Positions 44,433-52,926 are shown, numbered from the stretch's first letter. The stretch is 64,000 bases of DNA from an uncultured Geobacteraceae bacterium (GCA_903939115.1 CAJAFV010000058.1:1-64000), one strand, 5' to 3'. Numbers and translations: made by a program. The notes: generated by a model not told the origin, from the letters alone.

Positions 44433-45962
44433 TCAAGAAGTAGTAAACACAGCCACACAGCCGAACGTTTTTTCAAAAAGGTCCTTCTTGGCATTGGCAC
44501 CGAAAATCTCCACCGAAACGTCTTCCGCAGCAACCAGGTTGATCGTAACAGTTGTGCCGCCAAACTGACAGTCAGTACTCTGAACTAAGCCATTCCTGCG
44601 CCGGTCGAGTCCGTCAGCCAGGCGCAGAATGCCGCCAAGACGGGCAACTGTCACCTGATCCTTTTCCTTCAGGCTCTGGAAAGCGATATGTTTTCGTTTG
44701 GGGATCGACTTGCGATGGTAACGGGCAATCTGTGCGATCAGTTCTCTCTCGCGCGGGGAAAAGCCAAACAGGTCGGCATGACGGATGAGGTGATACGAAT
44801 GTTTATGGTGACTGTTATAGCTTATGAAATAGCCGCTGTCGTGGAGAATGGCTGCCGCCTCAAGAAGTTTTCTCTCTATCGGCTTTAAACTGAATGGTAA
44901 AACCAGGGCATCAAAAATAGTCAGAGCCGTACCGGCAACGTGCGTAGCATGCTGAACATCAACGTGGCATGAGAGTGCAAACTCAATTATGGCATCCCGC
45001 CACGAAGGTGGGGTGCTAGCTTCCGTCGTAAGCCCAAGCCGCTTCATTGCCCTGATGAGGAGGCCCTCGCGGATTCCCCGTTCGTTAATAAGCACTCGGT
45101 TGGCTTCAAAAAAGCGCATCAGTTCATCAATCATAACCACGCCGGCCACAATGATATCGGCACGGTCCTGATTAAGTCCCGGAACACTGCAGCGCCCTTT
45201 CAAATCCCTGTGGATCAGCATGGCCAGCAGATGAACAACTTCAGCATGAAGTACTTCTGACCCATGTATGGACACGTAGTTTTCCTTGCGCATCTGCATG
45301 GCCATGCAACCAAGGGCTGTTAATGTCCCACCGGAGCCAATCAGGGAATCAACGGATATTTTCTTGCCGGTGAAGGTGTTTTTGAGGCTTCCCCGGATAT
45401 AACCCCGGAGTTTTCGTAGCTCTCCCTCTGAAATCGGATCGTTTTTTAGAAAACGATCCGTCATGACAACAGCACCCAGGTCGAGGGAATAATATTCTTC
45501 CACATGGTTTCCATACGCCGTGACGATTTCGACGCTCCCTCCGCCGATATCAATCATGGCATAGCGTTTTCCATACATGTCGAAGTTTGCCAGCGAAGAG
45601 GCCGCCGTCAATTCAGCTTCTTCTTCTCCGGAAATGATTCTGATCTCATGTCCGAGCTCTTTTGAGAGTGTTGCAATAAGCTCTTTACCATTGGCTGCTG
45701 TTCTAACAGCGCTGGTGGCAACAGCTTCGACCGCCTCAACATTAAGGCCGTACAGTAGTTTTTGAAAACGCCGTATCGCCTCAATGGCGCGGTTCGACGC
45801 TTCCTCGGAGATTACTCCGGTCATCGCTAACCGCTCCCCAAGGCGCACGGTGGCCTTCTCATCATCCAGTATCTTGAACTTGCCGTCTTTTGAGGCTTCG
45901 GCAATGATACAGCGAATGGAATTGGAACCAATATCAATAGCGGCGATGCGTGATTTCTTCAT
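44433..45962 (-). CDS. Exopolyphosphatase/pppGpp phosphatase (Ppx/GppA) with C-terminal HD domain
   Basis: A 509-aa enzyme that releases phosphate from the ends of polyphosphate, or hydrolyses pppGpp. The ASKHA phosphatase part has AAIDIGSNSIRCII at the N-terminus and MIDIGGGSVEIV near 135. The C-terminal HD-type domain has AAILHDSGYF and SYNSHHKHSYHLI near 375. The ATG used follows AAGAGGG; 19 further upstream codons are open but overlap the preceding gene. It is the third gene of an operon with an MGDG-synthase-like transferase and a membrane protein. Polyphosphatase versus guanosine phosphatase activity cannot be told from sequence, but the setting favours polyphosphate. Confidence 0.9.
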   Translation of the reverse strand: MKKSRIAAIDIGSNSIRCIIAEASKDGKFKILDDEKATVRLGERLAMTGVISEEASNRAIEAIRRFQKLLYGLNVEAVEAVATSAVRTAANGKELIATLSKELGHEIRIISGEEEAELTAASSLANFDMYGKRYAMIDIGGGSVEIVTAYGNHVEEYYSLDLGAVVMTDRFLKNDPISEGELRKLRGYIRGSLKNTFTGKKISVDSLIGSGGTLTALGCMAMQMRKENYVSIHGSEVLHAEVVHLLAMLIHRDLKGRCSVPGLNQDRADIIVAGVVMIDELMRFFEANRVLINERGIREGLLIRAMKRLGLTTEASTPPSWRDAIIEFALSCHVDVQHATHVAGTALTIFDALVLPFSLKPIERKLLEAAAILHDSGYFISYNSHHKHSYHLIRHADLFGFSPRERELIAQIARYHRKSIPKRKHIAFQSLKEKDQVTVARLGGILRLADGLDRRRNGLVQSTDCQFGGTTVTINLVAAEDVSVEIFGANAKKDLFEKTFGCVAVFTTS

Positions 45963-45985
45963 GTACCCTCTTATATCAGGAATGT

Positions 45986-46558
45986 TTAGTTGTTTGAACG
46001 CGTACCCATAAAAGACCATACCAACAGCAAGCCACCCATTATCATATATGTCAGATAATCTGTCGGTACTCCCAAAAGCCAGTGTTTATGCCAGGGGATA
46101 TGGCTCTGGGAGAAGCGGGTAAGGCCGAATGCAGGATTGAGGACGAACCAGAGGAAGTCCTCTGCAATCCAGAAGACCATTAATGCAGCAATGCAGCGGG
46201 CTTCCGTTCGCCATGAGAATCTGCCCTGGACAACATGGGGCAGGTGGAAGACCAGAAACATAAATGAAAATACCCAGGCATGGTACCCTGTCATGGCACG
46301 TCCTCCCCAAAAAATATCCAGAAGCAGGTGCTTTTCAATTCTCCATGTGGGCAGAGAAGCAGCCCAACCGTTTGCCCCCTCGATCTGGATTTCTGTTTCG
46401 GCAAAAAACATACTCAGCAGCAGCACCCAAAGCAGCAGTATAATTACATGCAGCAGCCGTCTCATAAGCACATTGGAATTTGTCTGCTGCGCTTTTCTGG
46501 GGGGATATAACTTCGTTAATCCACTTATCCCGTTGATCGGGGTGAAAACGGCTTTCAT
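45986..46558 (-). CDS. Integral membrane protein of the glycosyltransferase/Ppx operon
   Basis: A 190-aa protein with about four hydrophobic segments. His and Trp residues cluster in the loops (YHAWVFSFMFLVFHLPH, SHIPWHKHWLLG). The ATG has a strong GCGGAGG site. It lies 13 bases after the transferase gene and 23 bases before ppx. Family not recognised. A membrane function linked to lipid modification is inferred from context only. Confidence 0.65.
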   Translation of the reverse strand: MKAVFTPINGISGLTKLYPPRKAQQTNSNVLMRRLLHVIILLLWVLLLSMFFAETEIQIEGANGWAASLPTWRIEKHLLLDIFWGGRAMTGYHAWVFSFMFLVFHLPHVVQGRFSWRTEARCIAALMVFWIAEDFLWFVLNPAFGLTRFSQSHIPWHKHWLLGVPTDYLTYMIMGGLLLVWSFMGTRSNN

Positions 46559-46571
46559 TAATTACCTCCGC

Positions 46572-47714
46572 TCAAGTTCGGCCAAGTACGTGATCAAGAA
46601 CCTTCCGAGCCGAATCAGGCCGACCGATGAGCCGGGCTTCTTCTCTCATCTTTGTCAATCGCTCCGGTTCGTTGAGCAACAAATCCACTCTCCACGCTAA
46701 AGCATTCGTGTCACAGGCCTTGAGGGCAACGCCATGCTCAAGAAGGAAATCGGAGTTACGCTCTTCTTGACCGGGAATAGGCGATACAATAATCATCGGC
46801 AAACCCATAGCCAGGCATTCAGACGTAGTCAGTCCGCCAGGCTTTGTGATGACAAGATCGCTGGCAGCCATAACCCGCTCTATCGTGTTAATAAACCCCA
46901 TCGGAAATAAACGCATGGGATATCGTTCCGCCAGAGAATTCAGTTTTTTAAGCTGTTTATCATTATTGCCTGCGACAGCTACAATCTGAAAATCTCCATC
47001 CATTGCGAGCAAATGCTCTGCGAGCTTCACGCTATTACCAACTCCCGTACCACCGGCCATTAACAACAGAGTTTTTCGTGTCGGATCCAGCCCGAACTCT
47101 TGAGTACATTCCGTTCGTGACAAAAGCCCGGTAAATACCGGCATGATAGGAATACCGGTTACGAGGATGTTTTCCGCAGGTATACCGCGTTGTGACATGC
47201 GCCAGGCCAATTCGTCGTGTGCCGCAAAGTATCCGCTCATTCCTTTATGAATCCAAAGAGCATGAACATCAAAATCAGTTACCTGAACCCACACCGGTTT
47301 ATCGAATTTCCCTTTCCTGATCCGGCGCGAAAGGAGTTGGGCAGGCAGGAAATGTGTGCAGATGACATGATCAGGAGCAATGTCATTCAATGCATTTTTC
47401 AGCTTTCGGGTGTTTAGATTTTCTATGGCTCTGCGTAGTCGAGAGAGAGATGAATCGATTTTATCGCCGTCTGTCTTGTCGTAAAGATAGCCCCACAGGG
47501 CAGGATGCTGCTCGATTATCTTTACATAGGTTTCACTATAGATGGTACGAAACAGCTTTGGAACCAGTTCCATGAGATCAATGTGTACGACCTCTACATC
47601 CGGATACCATGAGTTAGCGGCGGCCTGGAGCGCTTGGGCCGCCCTGACATGCCCGGAACCTGCGGATACGCTTAAAATAACGATTCGTTCGATTTTCCCG
47701 AAGCATTTAGTCAT
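46572..47714 (-). CDS. MGDG-synthase-type glycosyltransferase (GT28 family)
   Basis: A 380-aa GT-B transferase of the monogalactosyldiacylglycerol synthase/processive diacylglycerol glucosyltransferase group. The N-terminal lipid-binding signature is SVSAGSGHVRAAQAL (about 15-29). The C-terminal UDP-sugar site is ASDLVITKPGGLTTSECLAMG (shown in part) near 285, followed by SPIPGQEERN. It is predicted to add a hexose to diacylglycerol at the inner membrane. Such enzymes are used to replace phospholipids under phosphate limitation, which fits the Pho box upstream and the Ppx gene downstream. AGGCAG precedes the ATG. Confidence 0.88.
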   Translation of the reverse strand: MTKCFGKIERIVILSVSAGSGHVRAAQALQAAANSWYPDVEVVHIDLMELVPKLFRTIYSETYVKIIEQHPALWGYLYDKTDGDKIDSSLSRLRRAIENLNTRKLKNALNDIAPDHVICTHFLPAQLLSRRIRKGKFDKPVWVQVTDFDVHALWIHKGMSGYFAAHDELAWRMSQRGIPAENILVTGIPIMPVFTGLLSRTECTQEFGLDPTRKTLLLMAGGTGVGNSVKLAEHLLAMDGDFQIVAVAGNNDKQLKKLNSLAERYPMRLFPMGFINTIERVMAASDLVITKPGGLTTSECLAMGLPMIIVSPIPGQEERNSDFLLEHGVALKACDTNALAWRVDLLLNEPERLTKMREEARLIGRPDSARKVLDHVLGRT

Positions 47715-47754
47715 CAGTTTGTCTGCCTGGACTGAATAAATTTATTTGGCAGCC

Positions 47755-47787
47755 ATCGTAGCACTGTCAGGTTACAAACATATTACA
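47755..47787 (-). promoter_or_regulatory. Pho box of the glycosyltransferase/Ppx operon
   Basis: On the minus strand TGTAATA-TGTT-TGTAACC (47787-47770), nine bases, then TACGAT (47760-47755). The surrounding 50 bases, including GGGTAAA-GTTGTGAAAATTT on the plus strand, are nearly the same as in front of the hydrolase/GH3 operon at 36.26 kb. Confidence 0.7.
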
Positions 47788-47897
47788 GGCGGGTAAAAGT
47801 TGTGAAAATTTATGATGTAGTTGTGGCTTCGAAACTTACAAAGAACGGGAGCTTAACCATAATTAGGGATGTCCGCTATTGACAGCTTACATCAGCG

Positions 47898-48153
47898 TCT
47901 GGAGGTCTTCTGGAAAAGATGTATCTGGATAAGCTCGATGGGGTTATCAGTTAAGAAGAATTTTCAAGATGAAGCAAAAAGTTCAGGAGCGATTTGACCG
48001 ATGTAACGTTTACTATTGGAAAAATGGTCGGAGAAAAAGATGACAGCATCGACAACGGCACGCGCGCACACGAACTCGACTTGGGCGGGTGGGATACTAA
48101 CTCCAAACTACAGAAAACCTTTTGATATGATTGCGGCTTCTAATAGCGAATAA
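47898..48153 (+). pseudogene. 3' remnant of a large serine recombinase gene
   Basis: Broken frames read EKMYLDKLDGVIS, then EEF, and at the end GILTPNYRKPFDMIAAS followed by a stop. These match the coiled-coil (xLYxDKLDGxI..EEF) and the C-terminal end (..YRKPFDLIA..) of large serine recombinases. Internal stops and a frame change make it nonfunctional. It marks an old integrated element. Confidence 0.55.
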
Positions 48154-48163
48154 CAAAAAAAAA

Positions 48164-48187
48164 GCCACTTTTCCGGAGAAAAGTGAC
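48164..48187 (-). terminator. Intrinsic terminator on the minus strand
   Basis: GCCACTTTTC (48164-48173) pairs with GAAAAGTGAC (48178-48187) with one G-T pair and a 4-base loop. On the minus strand it is followed by nine Ts. It serves the DUF2442-HTH remnant and probably the MFS gene upstream of it. Confidence 0.8.
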
Positions 48188-48229
48188 CTTTGGATATTTG
48201 GCGTCCCTTGGCAGACGCGCTTAGAACTT

Positions 48230-48640
48230 TTAACTGGCCTTTTTGGTGGCCTTAAAGTTGCGAATTATGCAGCATGCCTCATTATCCCCCTCGTCTTCAC
48301 CCTTGCATTTTTCCCATCCAAGGCAAGCCAGCCAGATGTGCCTTGGAATCGACTTCTCGCCGTTGCGGTAGTAAGCCAGCATACGCCGACTTATACCAAG
48401 TGCCTTGGATGCAGAATCAAGTGTCAATCCGTTTCGATGCATCCAGTTCCAGATCCGTTCGTGCGATATGCCACCACATTGTTCAACAGCCTCCGCCCTG
48501 AGATTATCCCCTGAAAGAGTCAGATCATCACCCCATGTAATATCATTCCCGGGTTCGCCTACTATCGCTTTGGTGAACAGAGTGGCATTATTCAAAGGTG
48601 ATAGGAAATTGGTTCGTAAGTGCTTGTTAAATGCGTAAGT
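48230..48640 (-). pseudogene. 5'-truncated DUF2442-HTH protein gene
   Basis: The frame ends with a Cro-like helix-turn-helix (LDSASKALGISRRMLAYYRN) preceded by GGISHERIWNWMHRNGL and NDITWGDDLTLSGDNL, the usual C-terminal two thirds of DUF2442-HTH proteins found near toxin-antitoxin loci. The open frame runs up to a stop at 48641 through FLSPLNNATLF, but the N-terminal strand pair and a proper start are missing; a TTG at 48595 is the only start-like codon. It may be dead, or may express a DNA-binding fragment. Confidence 0.55.
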
Positions 48641-48657
48641 CTACTCCTCTAAGGTTC

Positions 48658-49866
48658 CTACACTCCGACGTGTATTTTTTCCTCCCGGATCGGAAGATTA
48701 ACAAGTGCCGCTAAAGATGCCAGGATAATGTCTGCGTACCACATCCACAGGAAGTTGCCGTCATGCGCCATGGCAAGCCCGCCAAGCCACGCACCTAAAA
48801 ATCCACCGATCTGATGGGTAAGCAATGTGAGGCCAAAAAGCGTCGCCAAATACCGTATGCCAAATAGTTTCCCGACAAGACCGGCTGTTGGTGGCACCGT
48901 GGCTAGCCAAGTGAACCCGAGTGCCGCTGCAAAAATATAAAATGTCAAAACGGTTTTGGGGGCCAGCAGGTATATCCCGATCATCACGGCGCGGCTGCCG
49001 TACATGACGGCAAGTATATACTTCATACGGTAACGTGTGCCGAGTGAACCGGCAAACAAGCTGCCGGCGATATTGAACAGGCCGATGATGGCTATTGAGG
49101 CAGCGGATACATTTGCGGAATGCCCGCACAGGGCAACTTCCCCGGGCAGATGCGTCACCAGGAAGGCAATGTGAAAGCCGCAGGTAAAAAAGCCCGCATG
49201 CAGGCACAGGTAACTCCGGTCACGCATAGCCTGGCGCACCTGATGCCACAAACCCAATGAAGGCTGATCTATCGTAACCGACTTTTCAGCTGACTCTTTA
49301 CCGCACATCACCGAGGCAAGCGGGATTGTGAGCAGGGTTGTGGTCGCCATGGTAAACATGGCGGCAACCCATCCGAACCCGCTGATGATCGTCTGTAACA
49401 GCGGTGCAAAAATAAATTGCCCGAGCGACCCCCCTGCATTTATGAAACCGCCGGCAAAGGCTCGGCGCCCGGAAGGCAGTTTCTGCGATGTAGAGCCGAT
49501 CAATACGGAAAAGCTTCCCGCACCTGCTCCGGCAGCACTCAGTAGCCCCATTGTTGCGACCAGAGACCATTTTGAATTCACGAACGGCGTCAGAGCCAAT
49601 CCTGCCGCAAGTAGTAACGCCCCAGCCACCAGTACCCCGTAAGAGCCTTTCTTGTCTGCAATCGCCCCGAAAATAGGTTGGACTAAACCCCATATAAACT
49701 GCCCAACAGCAAGGGCAAAGCTGATTGAAACTATGCCTAATCCAGTTGACGCATTAATCGGCGAAACGAAAAGACCGACAGATTGCCTGGCTCCCATAGT
49801 GATAGCCAGAATTGCTGCAGCGCTCAGCATGATCACCCATGCAGCCCGAGTTTGTTTTTTATCCAT
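48658..49866 (-). CDS. Major facilitator superfamily transporter (OFA/YbfB-like)
   Basis: A 402-aa permease with 12 predicted membrane segments. The loop-2 motif is present as GAIADKKGSYGVL and the sixth-seventh loop is charged. The pattern SVGLFVSPINASTGLG near the N-terminus is typical of monocarboxylate or oxalate/formate-type MFS members. AAAGGAG precedes the ATG. Substrate unknown. Confidence 0.85.
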   Translation of the reverse strand: MDKKQTRAAWVIMLSAAAILAITMGARQSVGLFVSPINASTGLGIVSISFALAVGQFIWGLVQPIFGAIADKKGSYGVLVAGALLLAAGLALTPFVNSKWSLVATMGLLSAAGAGAGSFSVLIGSTSQKLPSGRRAFAGGFINAGGSLGQFIFAPLLQTIISGFGWVAAMFTMATTTLLTIPLASVMCGKESAEKSVTIDQPSLGLWHQVRQAMRDRSYLCLHAGFFTCGFHIAFLVTHLPGEVALCGHSANVSAASIAIIGLFNIAGSLFAGSLGTRYRMKYILAVMYGSRAVMIGIYLLAPKTVLTFYIFAAALGFTWLATVPPTAGLVGKLFGIRYLATLFGLTLLTHQIGGFLGAWLGGLAMAHDGNFLWMWYADIILASLAALVNLPIREEKIHVGV

Positions 49867-49931
49867 TCATCTCTCCTTTAGAAGTAAAAAGCTGTAGCAA
49901 ATACGAGTGATGAACGTCAATTACTTTTACC

Positions 49932-50053
49932 TGTGTTATAGCTATTACCAGGCGCTTGAAGGAGGCCGATGAGATCATGGGTTCAAGGTACTGGATCATA
50001 TCATTGTAGGTGACGGGGAGTACCTGAGTTTAGTGGAAAGGGGGCTGTTGTAG
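49932..50053 (+). pseudogene. C-terminal remnant of a radC-type gene
   Basis: One frame reads AITRRLKEADEIMG and, after a one-base shift, FKVLDHIIVGDGEYLSLVER then GLL and a stop. That is the end of RadC/JAB-domain proteins (TRRL..A..LG..LLDHIIVGDG). Only about 40 codons remain. RadC copies often lie on mobile elements. The rest of the 49867-50252 gap shows nothing recognisable. Confidence 0.6.
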
Positions 50054-50252
50054 GCCAAATGGCCGCTCTTGATAATATCAGAGGCGGTCTAAAAAACGAG
50101 CTACTGAGAAGAAACGACTTCGATCTACTGCAACCTATGTGCAACCTAGAAGGAAAAAGCACCCACAACAAAAGCCGTAGGAGCTTGTTTTTATTGATGT
50201 CACCTGGCATACGCACTTCGAACTATTTAACGGCATCGGTTCAAAGTCGGTT

Positions 50253-50567
50253 TTAAGCATGTTCAGGAACGAATCTAATTTCAAGATGGCAACCAACCGC
50301 ATGAGCGTATTTTTTAAGTGTCGTCACGGATGGGGCGTGCTTCCCAGCAGCTTCAAGCCGTGATATTGCACTTTTTGTGGTTCCCATCAGTTCAGCAACG
50401 GCTTCTTGTGAAAGTCCAACGCGTGAACGCGCGGCAAGCATCTCCCTCACGAGAACATATTCTTCTTCCAAATCTTCATACGCCTTCTTGAAGCCTTCCC
50501 GCCTCTTGGTTTTTTCAATAAAAGCGGTATGGTCGTGGAGTACTGGTTTAAATTTAAAATCAGCCAT
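50253..50567 (-). CDS. XRE-family antitoxin (HigA-like)
   Basis: A 104-aa protein with a C-terminal helix-turn-helix (LSQEAVAELMGTTKSAISRLE) and a GHAPSVTTLKKYAHAVG-like tail region, typical of antitoxins of HigBA/RelBE-like modules. It starts within the end of the toxin remnant (ATGGCTGA overlap, AAGGAGG site). Its toxin gene carries a large internal deletion, so it is an orphan. Confidence 0.8.
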   Translation of the reverse strand: MADFKFKPVLHDHTAFIEKTKRREGFKKAYEDLEEEYVLVREMLAARSRVGLSQEAVAELMGTTKSAISRLEAAGKHAPSVTTLKKYAHAVGCHLEIRFVPEHA

Positions 50568-50708
50568 TTTGCACCTCCTTAATGCGTTTTCGAGCTATTT
50601 TCAGTTCTGGCTCTGGTGTTGCGGATGTTTTCTTGATAAATACATGCAGAGTCAGGATTCAATTTCAGCTTGAACACGTGGATGGAAATATTCGATTGAG
50701 AAGTTCAT
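50560..50708 (-). pseudogene. HigB/Gp49-like toxin gene with internal deletion
   Basis: The gene starts MNFSIEYFHPRVQAEIES, hits a stop, then in another frame continues LHVFIKKTSATPEPELKIAR, KRIKEVQNG and a stop overlapping the antitoxin ATG. These are the two ends of a phage-derived Gp49/HigB-type toxin of about 110 residues; roughly 60 central codons, including the catalytic region, are gone. The gap from 50709 to 50945 upstream shows nothing recognised. Confidence 0.65.
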
Positions 50709-50949
50709 GGTTGAAAGGTTAGCAAATTTGATAACTCGCGTCAATTTATATATCAGGAGCTTTGACACTGGTTCAAAGTTCAAGCATGCCGGAATAAACA
50801 CTCCCCCTAATGAGGAGGGCGGCCCTAATAAACTTCCAGTAGAACAGGCAAGCAGCAATATTATTGGATGATTGCAGAGCAGTGGCGGTGTCTCTGGTAA
50901 AACTGGCTCCTCGAAACTAGGGTGTCACCAACAAACTCATAATAATTAC

Positions 50950-51056
50950 CCGTACGGTATAATATATCATTGATCCCTACACAAAACTAACAATAGTCCC
51001 GTACGGTAAAAAATACTTTACCCCTGTAATTAAATGGCGCTATATTTCCTGTACGG
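50950..51056 (+). promoter_or_regulatory. hipBA promoter with three CCGTACGG operators
   Basis: CCGTACGG occurs at 50950-50957 and 50999-51006, and CTGTACGG at 51049-51056, each followed by TA and spaced 49 and 50 bases. The promoter TTTACC (51017-51022), 18 bases, TATATT (51041-51046) lies between sites 2 and 3. The palindromes are probably HipB sites for autorepression, with looping between dimers possible. Confidence 0.65.
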
Positions 51057-51077
51057 TAAATATTAAGGAGAATAGCC

Positions 51078-51320
51078 ATGAATACCATTGCTCTTGGTAC
51101 TATCATCAGGGATCGGCGAAAAGAAAAGAAAATGACCTTGGCGGATCTTTCGACTCACTGCAACGTTGGGGTTCGGTTCCTCTCTGAGCTTGAGAACGGG
51201 AAACCGACAATCGAGTTGGGTAAGGCTTTAAAAGTGATGAGTCGGCTGAATATTGAACTCACGGTCTTGCCCACCAACGAAGTTCAGAAGAACAAATACA
51301 ACACCTCTTCCAAAGCATGA
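51078..51320 (+). CDS. hipB: HipB-like antitoxin
   Basis: An 80-aa XRE-type DNA-binding protein; the helix-turn-helix covers about 20-45 (LADLSTHCNVGVRFLSELEN). It represses its own operon and neutralises HipA. An AAGGAG site precedes the ATG. The stop overlaps the HipA start by four bases (ATGA). Confidence 0.88.
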   Translation: MNTIALGTIIRDRRKEKKMTLADLSTHCNVGVRFLSELENGKPTIELGKALKVMSRLNIELTVLPTNEVQKNKYNTSSKA

Positions 51321-52549
51321 ATGCACTTCTTAAAGTATATTTCAATGAGCAACATATCGCTAATTTGTGGCTGGAAGACAAGTATTACAACTTTCAGTAC
51401 CTGACCCAGGACACTCAGCCAATCTCCTTGTCTTTGCCCGTCAGGGTGGAACCATACATACGTGACTATGCAAAACCTTACTTCGCAAATCTCTTACCTG
51501 AAGGAGAAACCCGGACTTTAGTTGAGGCAAGACTTGGGATTAGCCGGGGAGATGATTTCGAGTTATTAAAAAGGATCGGAGGAGATTGTGCCGGAGCGAT
51601 CACGCTATTTCCGGAAGATCAGGTTCCGTTTGTAACTGCAGGCTATTCAGCCCTTTCAAACTCTGAGCTGATTACGATGATAAGAGAGTTGCCGCAGGCT
51701 CCTCTTTGCGCCGGCAGAAGCAAGAGTATTAGGCTGTCATTGCCTGGTGCACAGAACAAAACTACTCTGTTCATAAAAGACGGAGTGTACTATCTCCCTG
51801 AAAACGGGGCGGCGTCTTCGCATATTCTGAAGGTGCCAATTACCAACATAGCTGGTATTACTGATACCGTACAAAACGAAACTTTTGTCATGATGCTGGC
51901 AAAAGAAGTCGGGTTAAATGTTCCGAATGTCGAAATGGTTCAAATTGGTGCTGTACCGGTTTTCGTTATCGAGCGTTATGACAGGTATTTCGATGCAAAC
52001 CGGCATCTGAGGAGAATACTGCAGGAAGATTTTTGCCAGTTATTGATGCTTGAGCCAACGATGAAGTACCAAAACACGGGGGGAGTTGGACTTATTGATT
52101 GTATCCAGAAAATTCGAGAACACAGTAGTGATATCACAACTGATACAGAGCAATTACTCAAATGGGTGGCGTACAATGTGCTGGTGGGCAATGCCGATGC
52201 TCACGTGAAGAACCTGTCCATGATTTGGAGCAGTAAAGGAATCAGGCTGGCACCGTTTTATGATATTTTGTCGACAAAGGTATACGGAGGTCACGACGAC
52301 GCTTTTGCAATGAGTATTGGCAGAGAATACAATATTGACAGACTTACTCGCACGAACTGGAAACAGTTGGCTGAGTTTTTGGATATCAATATAAAGTTGA
52401 TTGACAAGATAAATTCGTGTCTGGTTGATACGATTGTACCAACAGTAAATAAGGTGTTAGACGTGTTCGAGTCCAAATACGGCACGAATGTTACAGTAGA
52501 AAAAATGGTCCGAGATATTGGAAGCCGGACAAACCTGTTGGTTAAGTAG
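51317..52549 (+). CDS. hipA: HipA-like serine/threonine kinase toxin
   Basis: A 410-aa HipA-family kinase. The best known member phosphorylates glutamyl-tRNA synthetase and causes persistence. The couple/N-terminal part is within residues 1-100. The self-phosphorylated loop is in RLSLPGAQNKTTL near 138. The catalytic loop is VGNADAHVKNLSM (Asp and Asn near 295) and the DFG-like metal site is APFYDI near 314. All key residues are present, so it should be active. It overlaps hipB. Confidence 0.92.
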   Translation: MNALLKVYFNEQHIANLWLEDKYYNFQYLTQDTQPISLSLPVRVEPYIRDYAKPYFANLLPEGETRTLVEARLGISRGDDFELLKRIGGDCAGAITLFPEDQVPFVTAGYSALSNSELITMIRELPQAPLCAGRSKSIRLSLPGAQNKTTLFIKDGVYYLPENGAASSHILKVPITNIAGITDTVQNETFVMMLAKEVGLNVPNVEMVQIGAVPVFVIERYDRYFDANRHLRRILQEDFCQLLMLEPTMKYQNTGGVGLIDCIQKIREHSSDITTDTEQLLKWVAYNVLVGNADAHVKNLSMIWSSKGIRLAPFYDILSTKVYGGHDDAFAMSIGREYNIDRLTRTNWKQLAEFLDINIKLIDKINSCLVDTIVPTVNKVLDVFESKYGTNVTVEKMVRDIGSRTNLLVK

Positions 52550-52628
52550 GTTTACCACTATCTTCAGCTCCTTTTCGATGACTTGATTGGTGATGATCCC
52601 AATAGCAATTTAAGGCCGACAAAAAATT

Positions 52629-52926
52629 CTATCGTTCTCTGACATCCACGCAGCATTTGTGTAAGCATGCTGTCAAGTGACGACGCAAAACGTTGCCGGC
52701 CAGCGGGATATCGGTGGTGATCACCAGGTCTTCTTGTGCGGCATGTTCGGCAATATAATCATCGGCAACATCAAAGCGACAACAATTAGTTCAATCAGAT
52801 TGGAGTTATGTTTGCTCAAGCTTTTGTTTGCCACAAGGAGAACAAACAGGTTCAGTCTTTCGGAGGCTCGAAAAATGATCTCTTTGATTACTTGTGGACA
52901 GGCTCGGCATCGATCAATACTTTCAT
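52629..52926 (-). pseudogene. Frameshifted and truncated yaiI/yqxD (UPF0178) gene
   Basis: The frame starts [20 protein letters not shown], the N-terminus of the UPF0178/DUF188 family. After a shift near 52778 it continues [20 protein letters not shown] then TDIPLAG, and ends about 50 residues short of the family length. Its ATG overlaps the ihfA stop (ATGA), so it was once translationally coupled to ihfA. It fills most of the 52550-52922 gap. Confidence 0.7.
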
